Notes under the pieces: model-generated | Told to the model about the DNA's origin: nothing | The model's input: the letters and a program-made list of their open reading frames with translations, nothing else | Database searches by the model: none | Origin: Polynucleobacter sp. AP-Kaivos-20-H2 | GTDB lineage: Bacteria; Pseudomonadota; Gammaproteobacteria; Burkholderiales; Burkholderiaceae | Direction: 5' to 3' | Assembly: GCF_018882215.1 (NCBI RefSeq) | Contig: NZ_JACVOX010000001.1 | Location: forward strand, 543,902 to 607,901 | Length of the DNA stretch: 64,000 nucleotides | Program-made: the position numbers and the translations under genes | Part shown: piece by piece, positions 45,282 to 53,975 of the stretch | Layout: each line of letters begins with the position of its first letter | How positions within the stretch are numbered: position 1 is the first letter of the stretch

Positions 45282-45860
45282 ATGAAAAAAATTATCATTG
45301 CTGTCGTCATTGCTGCAATCGCAGTTGGCGGCTACTTATTCCTCACTAAACCAAAGGCTCCTATTGCTGGCGTAGCTGCTCAAGAATCCGCGCTTATCTA
45401 TGATGGTGAAGTAACCAAAATTGATGCTGCAACTCGCACAGTTACCCTCAAAAACCAAGACGGCGAAACTTCTATCGTTGCGGGCCCTGAAGTGAAGAAC
45501 TTTGCTGAAATTAAAGTGGGCGACCATTTTGATGTTGTGTATGAACTTGCTGTAGCTATTGAATTAGTTAAGGTAAAAAATCCAGGCACAACTAGTGAGC
45601 AAGTTAGCACCAGCACTACAACTGCTCCTCAAGGCGATAAGCCAGGCATGATCACCACCAATACCGTAACTGCAACTGCTAATGTTGAATCTATTGATGC
45701 AGCTAAAAATATCGTTTCTTTAAAAGGTCCACAAGGAAATATTTTCAAGGTTAAGGTTCAGAATCCTGACTTGATGAAAGATATTGCCGTAAACGATCAA
45801 GTAAAAGTGGTTTACACAGAAGCGATTGCTGCAGTGGTAACTGCACCAGCTAAGAAGTAA
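45282..45860 (+). CDS. Membrane-anchored protein with internal duplication, unknown function
   Basis: A 192-residue protein with an N-terminal hydrophobic anchor (IIIAVVIAAIAVGGYLFL), then two similar beta-rich modules of about 55 residues: VTKIDAATRTVTLKNQDGE...VGDHFDVVYELAVAIELV and VESIDAAKNIVSLKGPQGN...VNDQVKVVYTEAIAAVV, joined by a Thr/Ser-rich linker. Probably periplasmic. No named family was recognised. A terminator follows at 45923. Confidence 0.7.
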   Translation: MKKIIIAVVIAAIAVGGYLFLTKPKAPIAGVAAQESALIYDGEVTKIDAATRTVTLKNQDGETSIVAGPEVKNFAEIKVGDHFDVVYELAVAIELVKVKNPGTTSEQVSTSTTTAPQGDKPGMITTNTVTATANVESIDAAKNIVSLKGPQGNIFKVKVQNPDLMKDIAVNDQVKVVYTEAIAAVVTAPAKK

Positions 45861-45922
45861 TCAAGAAATGCAGTAGTTCTTCAGCAGTTCTTCAGTAGCT
45901 CTTTTCTAGGAGCTAGAAAGAC

Positions 45923-45954
45923 AAAAAGCCCAGCAAGTAGTTGCTGGGCTTTTT
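45923..45954. terminator. Rho-independent terminator
   Basis: AAAAAGCCCAGCAA and TTGCTGGGCTTTTT form a perfect 14-base-pair stem with loop GTAG. It closes the 192-residue gene on the plus strand and can also stop tRNA-Ser transcripts from the other side. Confidence 0.92.
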
Positions 45955-45964
45955 ACATGTAATT

Positions 45965-46054
45965 TGGCGGAAGAGGTGAGATTCGAACTCACGGAGGACT
46001 TTCATCCTCGCCAGTTTTCAAGACTGGTGCATTCAACCGCTCTGCCACTCTTCC
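45965..46054 (-). tRNA. tRNA-Ser(TGA)
   Basis: A 90-base type II tRNA on the minus strand. Acceptor GGAAGAG / CTCTTCC with G discriminator and encoded CCA, anticodon stem CCAGT/ACTGG with loop CTTGAAA (anticodon TGA), a long variable arm (GAGGATGAAAGTCCTC), and T-loop GAGTTCGAATCTC. Confidence 0.96.
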
Positions 46055-46190
46055 TTTGCGAATTGAGTCCTAGATTATAAGGAATTCGGTGAATCCCTAC
46101 TTAAAAATGCAATAAGCCCCCTTTTAAAGATCGCTTTTATTGGCTTAAATACTCTATTTGCGCCAATCAAAATAGCCTTTTCTCTGATAA

Positions 46191-46211
46191 ACTAGTCAGA
46201 TAACTAGTCAG
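46191..46211 (+). promoter_or_regulatory. Direct repeat, candidate operator of the toxin-antitoxin operon
   Basis: ACTAGTCAG occurs at 46191-46199 and again at 46203-46211 (12-base period), 12-32 bases before the antitoxin ATG. Each copy contains the palindrome ACTAGT. Phd-type antitoxins commonly bind such sites to repress their own operon. Confidence 0.5.
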
Positions 46212-46222
46212 GAGCATGGGTG

Positions 46223-46480
46223 ATGAATAAGCACTGGGCAGTTCAAGATGCCAAAGCAAAATTTAGCGAGCTACTAAACGCCTGCCTTGAAGAAGGGCCC
46301 CAAGTGGTCACAAAGCGAGGGCATGAAGCAGCCGTATTAATCACTATCCAGGAGTGGAATACATTGAAAAAGTTAGCTAGACCTTCTCTTAAATTGCTTT
46401 TGCTTTCAGAGCAAGCTAAGGGTGACCTAGTACTGCCAAAGCGTGGCCAAGGTGCATTTCGCAAATCCATCAAACTGTAA
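46223..46480 (+). CDS. Phd/YefM-type antitoxin
   Basis: An 85-residue protein with the Phd/YefM pattern WAVQDAKAKFSELLNAC at the start and GPQVVTKRGHEAAVLITIQEW in the middle, the DNA-binding dimer domain, followed by a basic tail that should bind the toxin. AGGAG is nine bases before the ATG at 46223. The toxin gene follows after 8 bases. Confidence 0.93.
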   Translation: MNKHWAVQDAKAKFSELLNACLEEGPQVVTKRGHEAAVLITIQEWNTLKKLARPSLKLLLLSEQAKGDLVLPKRGQGAFRKSIKL

Positions 46481-46488
46481 GACAAATC

Positions 46489-46908
46489 ATGTACTTACTA
46501 GACACCAATATTATTTCAGAACTACGTAAACCAAAACCGCATGGGGCAGTATTAGAGTGGTATGACAATATTTCAGACAATGATCTTTATATTTCCGCAG
46601 TCTCGATCGGTGAAATTCAAGCAGGCATTGAGCTGACTCGCGAGCAAGATAAAAACAAAGCAAAGTCTTTAGAAAGTTGGTTGCAACAAGTTTCAAATGC
46701 ACATCATGTCTTACCGATGACGGGATCTATCTTTAGATTGTGGGCAAAACTCATGCATAAAGAAAGCAATACCGTTTGGGAAGATGCCATGATCGCAGCG
46801 ACAGCTATTGATCAGAAACTCATCGTGGTCAGTAGAAATATAAAAGACTTCAAGCGCTTTAAGATTAATTTACTGAACCCATTCGAATATCGAGCCCAAG
46901 CGAATTAA
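46489..46908 (+). CDS. VapC/FitB-type PIN-domain toxin
   Basis: A 139-residue PIN domain ribonuclease. Acidic metal ligands are Asp5 (LLDTNIISELR), Glu42 (VSIGEIQAGIE) and Asp99 (WEDAMIAATA), with RNIKDF near residue 116-121. The toxin probably cleaves tRNA or other RNA when released from the antitoxin. Its stop overlaps the end of the convergent flavoenzyme gene by 4 bases. Confidence 0.93.
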   Translation: MYLLDTNIISELRKPKPHGAVLEWYDNISDNDLYISAVSIGEIQAGIELTREQDKNKAKSLESWLQQVSNAHHVLPMTGSIFRLWAKLMHKESNTVWEDAMIAATAIDQKLIVVSRNIKDFKRFKINLLNPFEYRAQAN

Positions 46909-48038
46909 GGCCCCTTAACTAAGCCTTCTAAATGCTTGGCAATCGCAAGGCTAGAGGTTAATCCAGGGGACTCAAAGCCATATAGGTTAAAGAGGCCCTG
47001 GAGTCCATGGTCCTGGGGGGTGTTAAAACAAAAGTCGCCTGCCGGGGCGTTAGGCGGGACTATTTTGGCTCTAACACCTGAATAATCGGGTTGTAATGCC
47101 TGGTCTTTAAGTCCTGGCCAATAGCGCCTTACTGCTTCATAAAAGCCCTCACCTCTTTTGGGATTGACCGTGTAATCAATTTGGTTTTCTTCATCGATTT
47201 CAAGCCATTCCACATCGGGACCAAATTTAGCTTGTCCGCCCATATCTAAAGTGAGATGCACTCCTAGACCACCAGGCTCAGGAATGGGATAAATCAAATG
47301 ATTAAATGGTGACTTTCCTGAAAGAGAGAAATAATTTCCTTTAGCGAAATATGCTTTTGGAATTTGATCTTTGTTTAATGATGCAATTTTTTGTGCCACT
47401 GCTGGAGCACTCATGCCTGTGCAATTAATCAGAAACTTTGTTTGAATCTTCATTCCATCAGCGCCACCGATTTCTAACTCAAATCCGTCTTTGGCATTGT
47501 TACCGATAGGTTTTGCGCTGATCAGCGGTGATTGATAAGCTACCATGCCACCCGCATCCTCAAAGCCACCCAGAAGAGAGAGCATATAGCCATGACTATC
47601 CACAATGCCCGTACTTGATGACAGAATAGCTGCTACACAATTGAGCTGTGGCTCGAGTTGCTTAGCTTCTTCGCCAGAAATCATCTTGATCTCAGGAACG
47701 CCATTGTTCTGAGCTTTATATAAAAGTGCCTGCAGATCATCAATTTGGTTTAGATCAGTAGCAACGATGAGCTTGCCATAGGGTTGAGTTGCTACTTGAT
47801 GGTTCCGGCAGTACTCGTACAGCATGTGATTACCTTCAACACAGAGTTTGGCTTTGAGTGAATCCTTGGGGTAATAGATTCCAGCGTGAATGACTTCGCT
47901 GTTACGAGCGCTGCTGATGGTGCCAAAAGAAGACTCGCGTTCCAGCAGAATCGTTTCTCTGCCTTGAAGCGCCATCTCCCTGGCAACGGCCAGACCAACT
48001 ACCCCGGCACCGATGACGACACAATCAAGTCGCTCCAT
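46905..48038 (-). CDS. FAD-dependent oxidoreductase, LhgO (L-2-hydroxyglutarate oxidase)-like
   Basis: A 377-residue DAO-type flavoprotein. FAD-binding GxGxxG at residues 10-15 (VIGAGVVG), SARNSEVIHAGIYYPKDSLKA (the LhgO/GlpD-like substrate loop), and a C-terminal GFESPGLTSSLAIAKHL. The best fit is the LhgO/YgaF group, which oxidises L-2-hydroxyglutarate or related 2-hydroxyacids, but substrate is not proved. It is divergent from pgi; a palindrome lies between them. Confidence 0.85.
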   Translation of the reverse strand: MERLDCVVIGAGVVGLAVAREMALQGRETILLERESSFGTISSARNSEVIHAGIYYPKDSLKAKLCVEGNHMLYEYCRNHQVATQPYGKLIVATDLNQIDDLQALLYKAQNNGVPEIKMISGEEAKQLEPQLNCVAAILSSSTGIVDSHGYMLSLLGGFEDAGGMVAYQSPLISAKPIGNNAKDGFELEIGGADGMKIQTKFLINCTGMSAPAVAQKIASLNKDQIPKAYFAKGNYFSLSGKSPFNHLIYPIPEPGGLGVHLTLDMGGQAKFGPDVEWLEIDEENQIDYTVNPKRGEGFYEAVRRYWPGLKDQALQPDYSGVRAKIVPPNAPAGDFCFNTPQDHGLQGLFNLYGFESPGLTSSLAIAKHLEGLVKGP

Positions 48039-48059
48039 CTACTACTCTTGCTTTGTTTT

Positions 48060-48081
48060 TTTAGGTATCGACATACCTAAA
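48060..48081. promoter_or_regulatory. Perfect palindrome between lhgO-like gene and pgi
   Basis: TTTAGGTAT (48060-48068) and ATACCTAAA (48073-48081) form a nine-base inverted repeat with a CGAC centre. It lies 22 bases upstream of the flavoenzyme start and 58 bases before pgi. It has no T-run in a useful direction for a terminator, so a regulator binding site is more likely. Confidence 0.45.
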
Positions 48082-48138
48082 TCGTAACATTTTCAGTGTT
48101 TTAGTGGGTTTTGGGGCACTTCTTGATAAAATCTATAG

Positions 48139-49629
48139 ATGTCTTCCAAACCAACTGCAGATAACCCGAAAACCCTATTTAGCACCCAAGATATCGTTTT
48201 AGATAGCGCTTATCAGGGTATTGATGCTGCCGGCTGGAAATCCCTCTTTGCCCAAGCCAAAGAAGCCAAATTAGAGCAATTTATTGCCGATCTATTTGCT
48301 GGTAAGCCAGTGAATAACTCCGAGAATCGCCCCGCCATCCACTCTGCCCTGCGTAACCTGGATAAAACTCCGGTTTTGGTAAATGGTAAAGATGTCATGC
48401 CAGATGTTGCTCAAGTTTGGCATCGTATTGAAGATCTATGCAATAAATGGGTCGGTGTTACTGATGTGATTCATATTGGTATTGGCGGATCTGATTTTGG
48501 TCCCCGTTTAGCGATTGAAGCCTTAGCCCATGTTCCCGACATTGAGAGTCGTGGCATGCGCATGCATTTCCTGGCCAACATTGATACCGCAGACCTGAAT
48601 CGCATTTTGCAACGTGCTTTACCGCACAGCACTAAAGTCATCATTGTCTCCAAGTCCTTCACAACACTTGAGACCATAATGAATGCCAAAGCGGTGGTGA
48701 AGTGGCTTAAAAATAATGGCCTTACTGATACTCAAGTAAGTAAATCACTTTATGCTGTAACAGCTAACGCTCCTGCTGCAGAAGCGTTTGGCATTGATCA
48801 AGACCATATCTACCCCTTTTGGGATTGGGTGGGCGGTCGTTACTCCGTATGGTCTGCAGTTGGATTGCCAATTGCCCTGCAATATGGATTTGATACTTTC
48901 AAGCAATTCCTGGCTGGTGCCCAAGCTATGGATCAGCACTTTAAGTCTGCTCCTCTTGAAGAAAACCTTCCGGTGATCATGGCGCTGAGCTTGCTCTATC
49001 AGCAAGAGAAACACAACATCAAATCGTATGCAGTCATTCCGTATGCAGATGCATTGGATTGGTTTCCGAAGTGGTTACAACAGCTCGATATGGAAAGCAA
49101 TGGCAAGAGCATCGATCGGGATGGGAAGCACGTCAAGTTTTCCTGCCCCGTAGTGTTTGGTAGCTCCGGCAGTAATGCGCAGCACTCCTACTTCCAGCTA
49201 TTGCATCAAGGTACAGAAATCATTCCAATTGATTTCATTGCGGTACGTGAGCCGATGAGTCATTTACCAGAGGCAAAAGAACATCACCGCATCCTCTTGT
49301 CTAACTGCTTAGCCCAAGCTCAGGCCTTGGCTAATGGCAAGAAAACTGATAACCCAAACAATACTTACCCAGGCAAACGCCCTAGCAACCTACTGATCCT
49401 GCCTAAGCTTAATGCCTTCTATTTAGGGGCACTCTTAGCGCTATATGAAAATCGCACTGCTGCACTTGGCGCTTTGTGGAACATTAATAGCTTTGACCAA
49501 CCAGGCGTAGAGCTTGGCAAAGTACTAGCTAAGCCGATTGAGGATGCCTTAAAGAATGGTGGCTCTGCTCAGGCGGATTCTGGTATTGATGAAGTAACTG
49601 CAGCCCGCATTAATTTATTTAATCAATAG
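48139..49629 (+). CDS. pgi: Glucose-6-phosphate isomerase
   Basis: A 496-residue enzyme, shorter than E. coli Pgi (549), which is common in this lineage. Signatures: IHIGIGGSDFGPRLA, SKSFTTLETIMNAK, GSSGSNAQHSYFQLLHQGTE, and FDQPGVELGK. It interconverts glucose-6-P and fructose-6-P. It starts the operon pgi-phosphomutase-nadA-nadC. Confidence 0.96.
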   Translation: MSSKPTADNPKTLFSTQDIVLDSAYQGIDAAGWKSLFAQAKEAKLEQFIADLFAGKPVNNSENRPAIHSALRNLDKTPVLVNGKDVMPDVAQVWHRIEDLCNKWVGVTDVIHIGIGGSDFGPRLAIEALAHVPDIESRGMRMHFLANIDTADLNRILQRALPHSTKVIIVSKSFTTLETIMNAKAVVKWLKNNGLTDTQVSKSLYAVTANAPAAEAFGIDQDHIYPFWDWVGGRYSVWSAVGLPIALQYGFDTFKQFLAGAQAMDQHFKSAPLEENLPVIMALSLLYQQEKHNIKSYAVIPYADALDWFPKWLQQLDMESNGKSIDRDGKHVKFSCPVVFGSSGSNAQHSYFQLLHQGTEIIPIDFIAVREPMSHLPEAKEHHRILLSNCLAQAQALANGKKTDNPNNTYPGKRPSNLLILPKLNAFYLGALLALYENRTAALGALWNINSFDQPGVELGKVLAKPIEDALKNGGSAQADSGIDEVTAARINLFNQ

Positions 49630-49672
49630 TTTTATTAGCTCCAACCCTTGCCTAGACACCGAAAGAAGACTC

Positions 49673-51058
49673 ATGCAACTCTCTCCATCTATTTTCAAAG
49701 CTTATGACATTCGCGGCATCATTGATGAGACGGTAGATCCATCGATTGCCAAGCTGATTGGCCAAGCCTTTGGCACAGAAATGCGTGAACTTGGTGAAAC
49801 AGAAATTGTTATCGGACGCGATGGTCGCTTATCAGGCCCTAGCTTGATTGAGGCTTTAACTGAAGGTCTGCTCTCTACTGGTATCAATGTGATTGACTTG
49901 GGTATGGTTGCCACACCGATGGTGTACTTTGGTGCCAACAAAGAGATCAATGGCAAGAAGCCAAAATCCGGCATCATGATTACCGGTAGTCATAACCCCC
50001 CAAATTACAACGGCTTCAAGATGGTTCTGGGTGGCGCTGCAATCTACGGCGATCAAATTCAGGCTCTACGTAAGCGTATTGAAGCTAAGCAATTTACTAC
50101 AGGTCAAGGTAGCCGCAGCACCTTTGATATTTTCCCGATGTACTTAGAGCGCATTGTGAGCGACGTTAAGCTAGCTCGTCCCATGAAGATTGTGGTTGAT
50201 TGCGGTAATGGCGTAGGTGGCGCATTTGCAGGCAAACTCTTCAGAGCCTTAGGCTGTGAAGTGCAAGAACTCTTTTGCGAAGTGGATGGACATTTTCCAA
50301 ACCATCATCCAGATCCTGCACATATTGAGAACTTGCAAGATCTCATCAAGAACTTACAAACTACCGATAATGAATTAGGTCTTGCCTTTGATGGTGATGC
50401 CGATCGTTTGGGTGTAGTAACTAAAGATGGTCAGGTGATTTTCCCTGACCGCCAAATGATGCTATTTGCTAAAGACGTGCTCTCCAGAAATCCTGGTGGA
50501 CAGATTATTTACGACGTCAAATGCACTCGCAACCTAGCAACCTATGTAAAAAAACATGGTGGCGAGCCTTTGATGTGGAAAACGGGTCACTCCTTGGTGA
50601 AGGCTAAGCTTAAAGAAACTGGCGCACCTCTAGCCGGTGAAATGTCTGGTCACATCTTCTTTAAAGATCGTTGGTTTGGTTTTGATGATGGTTTATATAC
50701 AGGCGCGCGTTTGCTAGAGATTCTCTCTAAAGAGAAGGATCCAAATCAGACACTGAATGATTTGCCAAATGCTATTTGCACGCCTGAACTGCAATTGGCT
50801 TGTGCTGAAGGTGAGCCATTTGCCCTGCTAGAGACTATCAAGGCAAATGCCAAGTTCCCTACTTCTGAATCCATCAATACCATTGATGGCGTACGTGTGG
50901 AATATGCGGATGGCTTTGGCTTAGCTAGACCTTCCAACACCACACCGGTGGTGGTAATGCGTTTTGAGGCGGATAGTGAAGAAGCAATTGCCCGCATTCA
51001 GGCGGAGTTTAAGGCGGTATTACTTACTGCCAAGCCGGATGCAAAGCTGCCGTTCTAA
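49673..51058 (+). CDS. Phosphomannomutase/phosphoglucomutase (AlgC type)
   Basis: A 461-residue alpha-D-phosphohexomutase: FKAYDIRGIIDETVDPSIA at the start, phosphoserine loop TGSHNPPNYNGFK, metal site DGDADRLG, sugar-binding GEMSGHIFF and the C-terminal phosphate loop RPSNTTPVVVMRFEA. It provides sugar-1-phosphates for LPS and exopolysaccharide. Second gene of the operon (43 bases after pgi). Confidence 0.94.
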   Translation: MQLSPSIFKAYDIRGIIDETVDPSIAKLIGQAFGTEMRELGETEIVIGRDGRLSGPSLIEALTEGLLSTGINVIDLGMVATPMVYFGANKEINGKKPKSGIMITGSHNPPNYNGFKMVLGGAAIYGDQIQALRKRIEAKQFTTGQGSRSTFDIFPMYLERIVSDVKLARPMKIVVDCGNGVGGAFAGKLFRALGCEVQELFCEVDGHFPNHHPDPAHIENLQDLIKNLQTTDNELGLAFDGDADRLGVVTKDGQVIFPDRQMMLFAKDVLSRNPGGQIIYDVKCTRNLATYVKKHGGEPLMWKTGHSLVKAKLKETGAPLAGEMSGHIFFKDRWFGFDDGLYTGARLLEILSKEKDPNQTLNDLPNAICTPELQLACAEGEPFALLETIKANAKFPTSESINTIDGVRVEYADGFGLARPSNTTPVVVMRFEADSEEAIARIQAEFKAVLLTAKPDAKLPF

Positions 51059-51097
51059 GGCTTTAACAAAAATTCTTGGGGTCAAGTAAGATTTCGT

Positions 51098-52225
51098 ATG
51101 AATTCAACTGTTAGCACCCCAATTGCCTTTGATTACCCCCAGCAAGACTCTGCTGGAGTAACTTGTACCGCCCAAGCCTGGGCCAAGACTCCTCCCCAGT
51201 TTCATGGTTCTGAAAAGGCCGCCGTAATTGCTCGCATCAAACAGCTCCTAATAGAAAAAGATGCTGCATTGGTTGCTCACTATTATGTAGATGGCGATAT
51301 TCAAGACTTAGCCATGGAAACCGGTGGATATGTAGCCGACTCTTTGGAGATGGCGCGCTTTGGTAAAAACCACTCTGCCAAGAATCTAATTGTTGCTGGT
51401 GTTCGCTTCATGGGTGAGTCTGCTAAGATTCTCAGCCCAGAAAAACGCGTCTTCATGCCTGACCTCGATGCAACCTGCTCACTTGATTTAGGTTGTGATG
51501 CTGATGACTTTGCAGCATTTAGATCTGCACATCCTGATCGTGTTGTCGTAGTTTATGCAAATACGTCGGCAGCTGTAAAAGCGCAAGCCGATTGGATGGT
51601 AACCAGTTCTTGTGCATTGGCTATCGTGCATCAACTGAAAGTTGAAGGCAAAAAGATTTTATGGGCACCCGATCGCCATTTGGGTCGCTATATTCAAGAA
51701 CAAACAGGTGCTGATATGTTGTTGTGGAATGGTGCTTGCATTGTTCATGACGAATTTAAAGCTGTTGAATTAGAGATGCTTAAAGCGGCTCATCCTAACG
51801 CCATGATTTTGGTTCACCCTGAATCTCCACAGGCTGTTGTTGACCTTGCAGATGTTGTAGGCTCTACTTCTGCCATGATTAAGGAGGTAGTAGAAGGCGC
51901 TGCTACTGAATATATTGTGGCAACTGATAATGGCATCTTGCATCGCATGCGCCAGCTTGCCCCCAACAAAAAACTGATTGAAGCACCAACTGCTGGTAAT
52001 AGTGCAACGTGCAAGAGTTGTGCACACTGCCCTTGGATGGCCATGAATGGCTTGCAAGGAATTTTAGATTGCCTAGAAAATGCCTCTGGTGAAATCTTCA
52101 TCGAAGAGTCTATTCGTGTTCAAGCATTGGGTTGCATAGAGCGTATGCTCGATTTCACAAAAAACCATCCCGACCTCTTAGCAAAAGCGCAACATGGCTT
52201 TGTAAAGAATATTGGCGCAGCTTAA
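51098..52225 (+). CDS. nadA: Quinolinate synthase
   Basis: A 375-residue protein with [35 protein letters not shown], a [12 protein letters not shown] loop and [20 protein letters not shown]. These carry the three cysteines of the 4Fe-4S cluster that dehydrates iminoaspartate and condenses it with dihydroxyacetone phosphate. It works with NadB (55419-57077, opposite strand) and NadC, which starts 2 bases after its stop. Confidence 0.96.
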   Translation: MNSTVSTPIAFDYPQQDSAGVTCTAQAWAKTPPQFHGSEKAAVIARIKQLLIEKDAALVAHYYVDGDIQDLAMETGGYVADSLEMARFGKNHSAKNLIVAGVRFMGESAKILSPEKRVFMPDLDATCSLDLGCDADDFAAFRSAHPDRVVVVYANTSAAVKAQADWMVTSSCALAIVHQLKVEGKKILWAPDRHLGRYIQEQTGADMLLWNGACIVHDEFKAVELEMLKAAHPNAMILVHPESPQAVVDLADVVGSTSAMIKEVVEGAATEYIVATDNGILHRMRQLAPNKKLIEAPTAGNSATCKSCAHCPWMAMNGLQGILDCLENASGEIFIEESIRVQALGCIERMLDFTKNHPDLLAKAQHGFVKNIGAA

Positions 52226-52227
52226 TT

Positions 52228-53082
52228 ATGTTTGAATACAACGAAACCTTAGAGCAAGCTCGCCAACGCAATATTCATGATGCCCTCATGGAAGATATTG
52301 GGACTGGCGATTGGACTGCCAAACTCGTTCCAAGCAAACCTGTTCATGCGCAGTTAATCGTTCGTCAAGAAGCTGTTTTATGTGGGGTTGACTGGTTTGA
52401 AGGAACACTCAAGAAGCTTGATCCCAATGCGAAAATTACTTGGCATTACCTAGAGGGCGACATGATGAAGCCCGATACTAAGGTTTGCGATATTGAGGCT
52501 GACTCTCAAGCCCTACTCTCTGCTGAACGTACTTGTATTAATTTCCTACAAACGCTTTCTTGGACAGCTAGCATTACGCGTCAGCACGTTGATGCCATTG
52601 CAGGTGCCAGCCCAAACCCCAAAGGTTGCGCTGTATTGGATACTCGTAAGACTATTCCTGGGCTACGTCAGGCTCAGAAATATGCAGTATTAGTAGGCGG
52701 CGGTAAGAATCAACGTCTAGCCCTCTGGCATGGCATTCTGATTAAAGAAAACCATATTGCTGCTGCAGGCAGCGTTACTGCTGCCTTAAAAAATGCTCAA
52801 GCTTTAAATGCTGGGGTAGATATTCAGATTGAAGTAGAAAACTTTGCTGAACTAGAGGAAGCATTGGCTGCTGGCGCAAAGAGCATCTTAATTGATAACT
52901 TTGATACCGATCAAATGAAGCAAGCGGCTACCATTACTGCTGGACGCGCTTTGCTGGAAGCCTCTGGCGGCATTAATTTAGATCAAATGCGCGCTATTGC
53001 AGGCACTGGTGTTGACCGCATCTCCCTTGGCAAGTTAACTAAGGATGTGAATGCAGTTGATTTCTCGATGCGCATTTTGTAG
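52228..53082 (+). CDS. nadC: Nicotinate-nucleotide pyrophosphorylase (carboxylating)
   Basis: A 284-residue enzyme with EDIGTGDWTAKLVP, AERTCINFLQTLSW, DTRKTIPGLRQAQKYAVLVG and the ILIKENHI loop, standard for quinolinate phosphoribosyltransferase. It makes nicotinate mononucleotide in the de novo NAD pathway. The ATG at 52228 follows nadA by 2 bases; an upstream TTG lies inside nadA and is not used. Confidence 0.96.
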   Translation: MFEYNETLEQARQRNIHDALMEDIGTGDWTAKLVPSKPVHAQLIVRQEAVLCGVDWFEGTLKKLDPNAKITWHYLEGDMMKPDTKVCDIEADSQALLSAERTCINFLQTLSWTASITRQHVDAIAGASPNPKGCAVLDTRKTIPGLRQAQKYAVLVGGGKNQRLALWHGILIKENHIAAAGSVTAALKNAQALNAGVDIQIEVENFAELEEALAAGAKSILIDNFDTDQMKQAATITAGRALLEASGGINLDQMRAIAGTGVDRISLGKLTKDVNAVDFSMRIL

Positions 53083-53090
53083 TAATTTAG

Positions 53091-53429
53091 CTATACCAAT
53101 AGCACTTGAATACCCTTGGTTTCAATTAGCTGCAGCAGCTTGGCAGCGGCACCGCTAGGATGTTTTCCAGAGCCTGTCGACTCCCATTTTTGAACTGTAG
53201 AGACGCTTACATTCAGTAGTGAGGCAAAAATGGATTGGCTCATTCTTGCTTGATGAATACGTATGTCCGTTACTTTTTTAGGTGTAAATAAAGGTGGCTT
53301 TTCTAAGCAAAGAGTCTTCATTTTTGCATAATCATGCTTCGTTAAAAGACCGTGCTCCTCCAATGCCTGCGCCATTTCTAACAGCTCGTCAAACACCCTT
53401 CTTTCTTCAGATTTTAATTTTTTACTCAT
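53091..53429 (-). CDS. HigA-type antitoxin (HTH protein)
   Basis: A 112-residue protein. The N-terminal half is helical and acidic; the C-terminal half has an HTH of XRE type (MSQSIFASLLNVSVSTVQKWESTG). It follows the toxin gene with an 8-base overlap, the toxin-first order of higBA systems. It should neutralise the toxin and repress the promoter through the palindrome at 53816-53834. Convergent with nadC (8 bases apart). Confidence 0.88.
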   Translation of the reverse strand: MSKKLKSEERRVFDELLEMAQALEEHGLLTKHDYAKMKTLCLEKPPLFTPKKVTDIRIHQARMSQSIFASLLNVSVSTVQKWESTGSGKHPSGAAAKLLQLIETKGIQVLLV

Positions 53430-53799
53430 TGCAAATTTGCTCCTTCAATATTCCATCCCTAACTAGTGCCCGCAATCTATTTGTATCCGCCTTCTCGAAT
53501 GACTTGGCAATAATTGTTGCCGCCTCTTGCTCGACATCACTAATGTCAGAGCCGGGGGAACTCTTTTCTCTGCCAACGACAAAAATAATTGCCTCCTTGT
53601 TTTTCTTGGCAACAATAGTACGGACACCCCCGCTTTTGCCTTGACCTGGCAGTCGAATTCTCTTTTTACACACCCCGCCACCTAAGTCAACCTCATACAC
53701 TCCTTGCTCAATCTCTCTAGCGGCCTTACAAAGCTCTGTTACTCCAATAATTTTTCTTGCCCAACGATCGAATGTTTTTGTTTTCAAGACTATTTTCAT
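53422..53799 (-). CDS. RelE/HigB-type toxin
   Basis: About 125 residues: FDRWARKIIGVTELCKAARE at the start, GVYEVDLGGGVCKKRIRLPGQ and a RTIVAKKNKEAIIFVVGREK core. This is the HigB-like RelE fold family of ribosome-dependent mRNA interferases. The ATG at 53797-53799 is favoured over a GTG within the palindrome. First gene of the pair. Confidence 0.85.
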   Translation of the reverse strand: MKIVLKTKTFDRWARKIIGVTELCKAAREIEQGVYEVDLGGGVCKKRIRLPGQGKSGGVRTIVAKKNKEAIIFVVGREKSSPGSDISDVEQEAATIIAKSFEKADTNRLRALVRDGILKEQICNE

Positions 53800-53815
53800 A
53801 GTCGAGAGTTTAATA

Positions 53816-53834
53816 TATAGCACTGAGTGCTATA
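53816..53834. promoter_or_regulatory. Palindromic operator of the higBA-type operon
   Basis: TATAGCACT (53816-53824), one central base, AGTGCTATA (53826-53834): a perfect nine-base inverted repeat 17 bases upstream of the toxin ATG. On the minus strand a TACAAT next to it resembles a -10 box, so an occupied site would block transcription. A second, six-base inverted repeat (CATTGT/ACAATG, 53836-53852) lies beside it. Confidence 0.65.
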
Positions 53835-53975
53835 ACATTGTATCCGACAATGGATTAGGGTTGCAAGTAAAAATGCTTTTATAGCAAGGGGGTATATCCA
53901 AAAGCCAATGAGGGAGGGCTACCAAGGATTAAACATACCAATAGGGGTGCTCACGACCTAACGCGCTAAATTACC

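Noticed and set aside
45861..46222. Possible genomic island at tRNA-Ser
   Set aside because: The toxin-antitoxin genes lie at the 5' side of the tRNA, there is no integrase and no repeat of the tRNA 3' end was seen.
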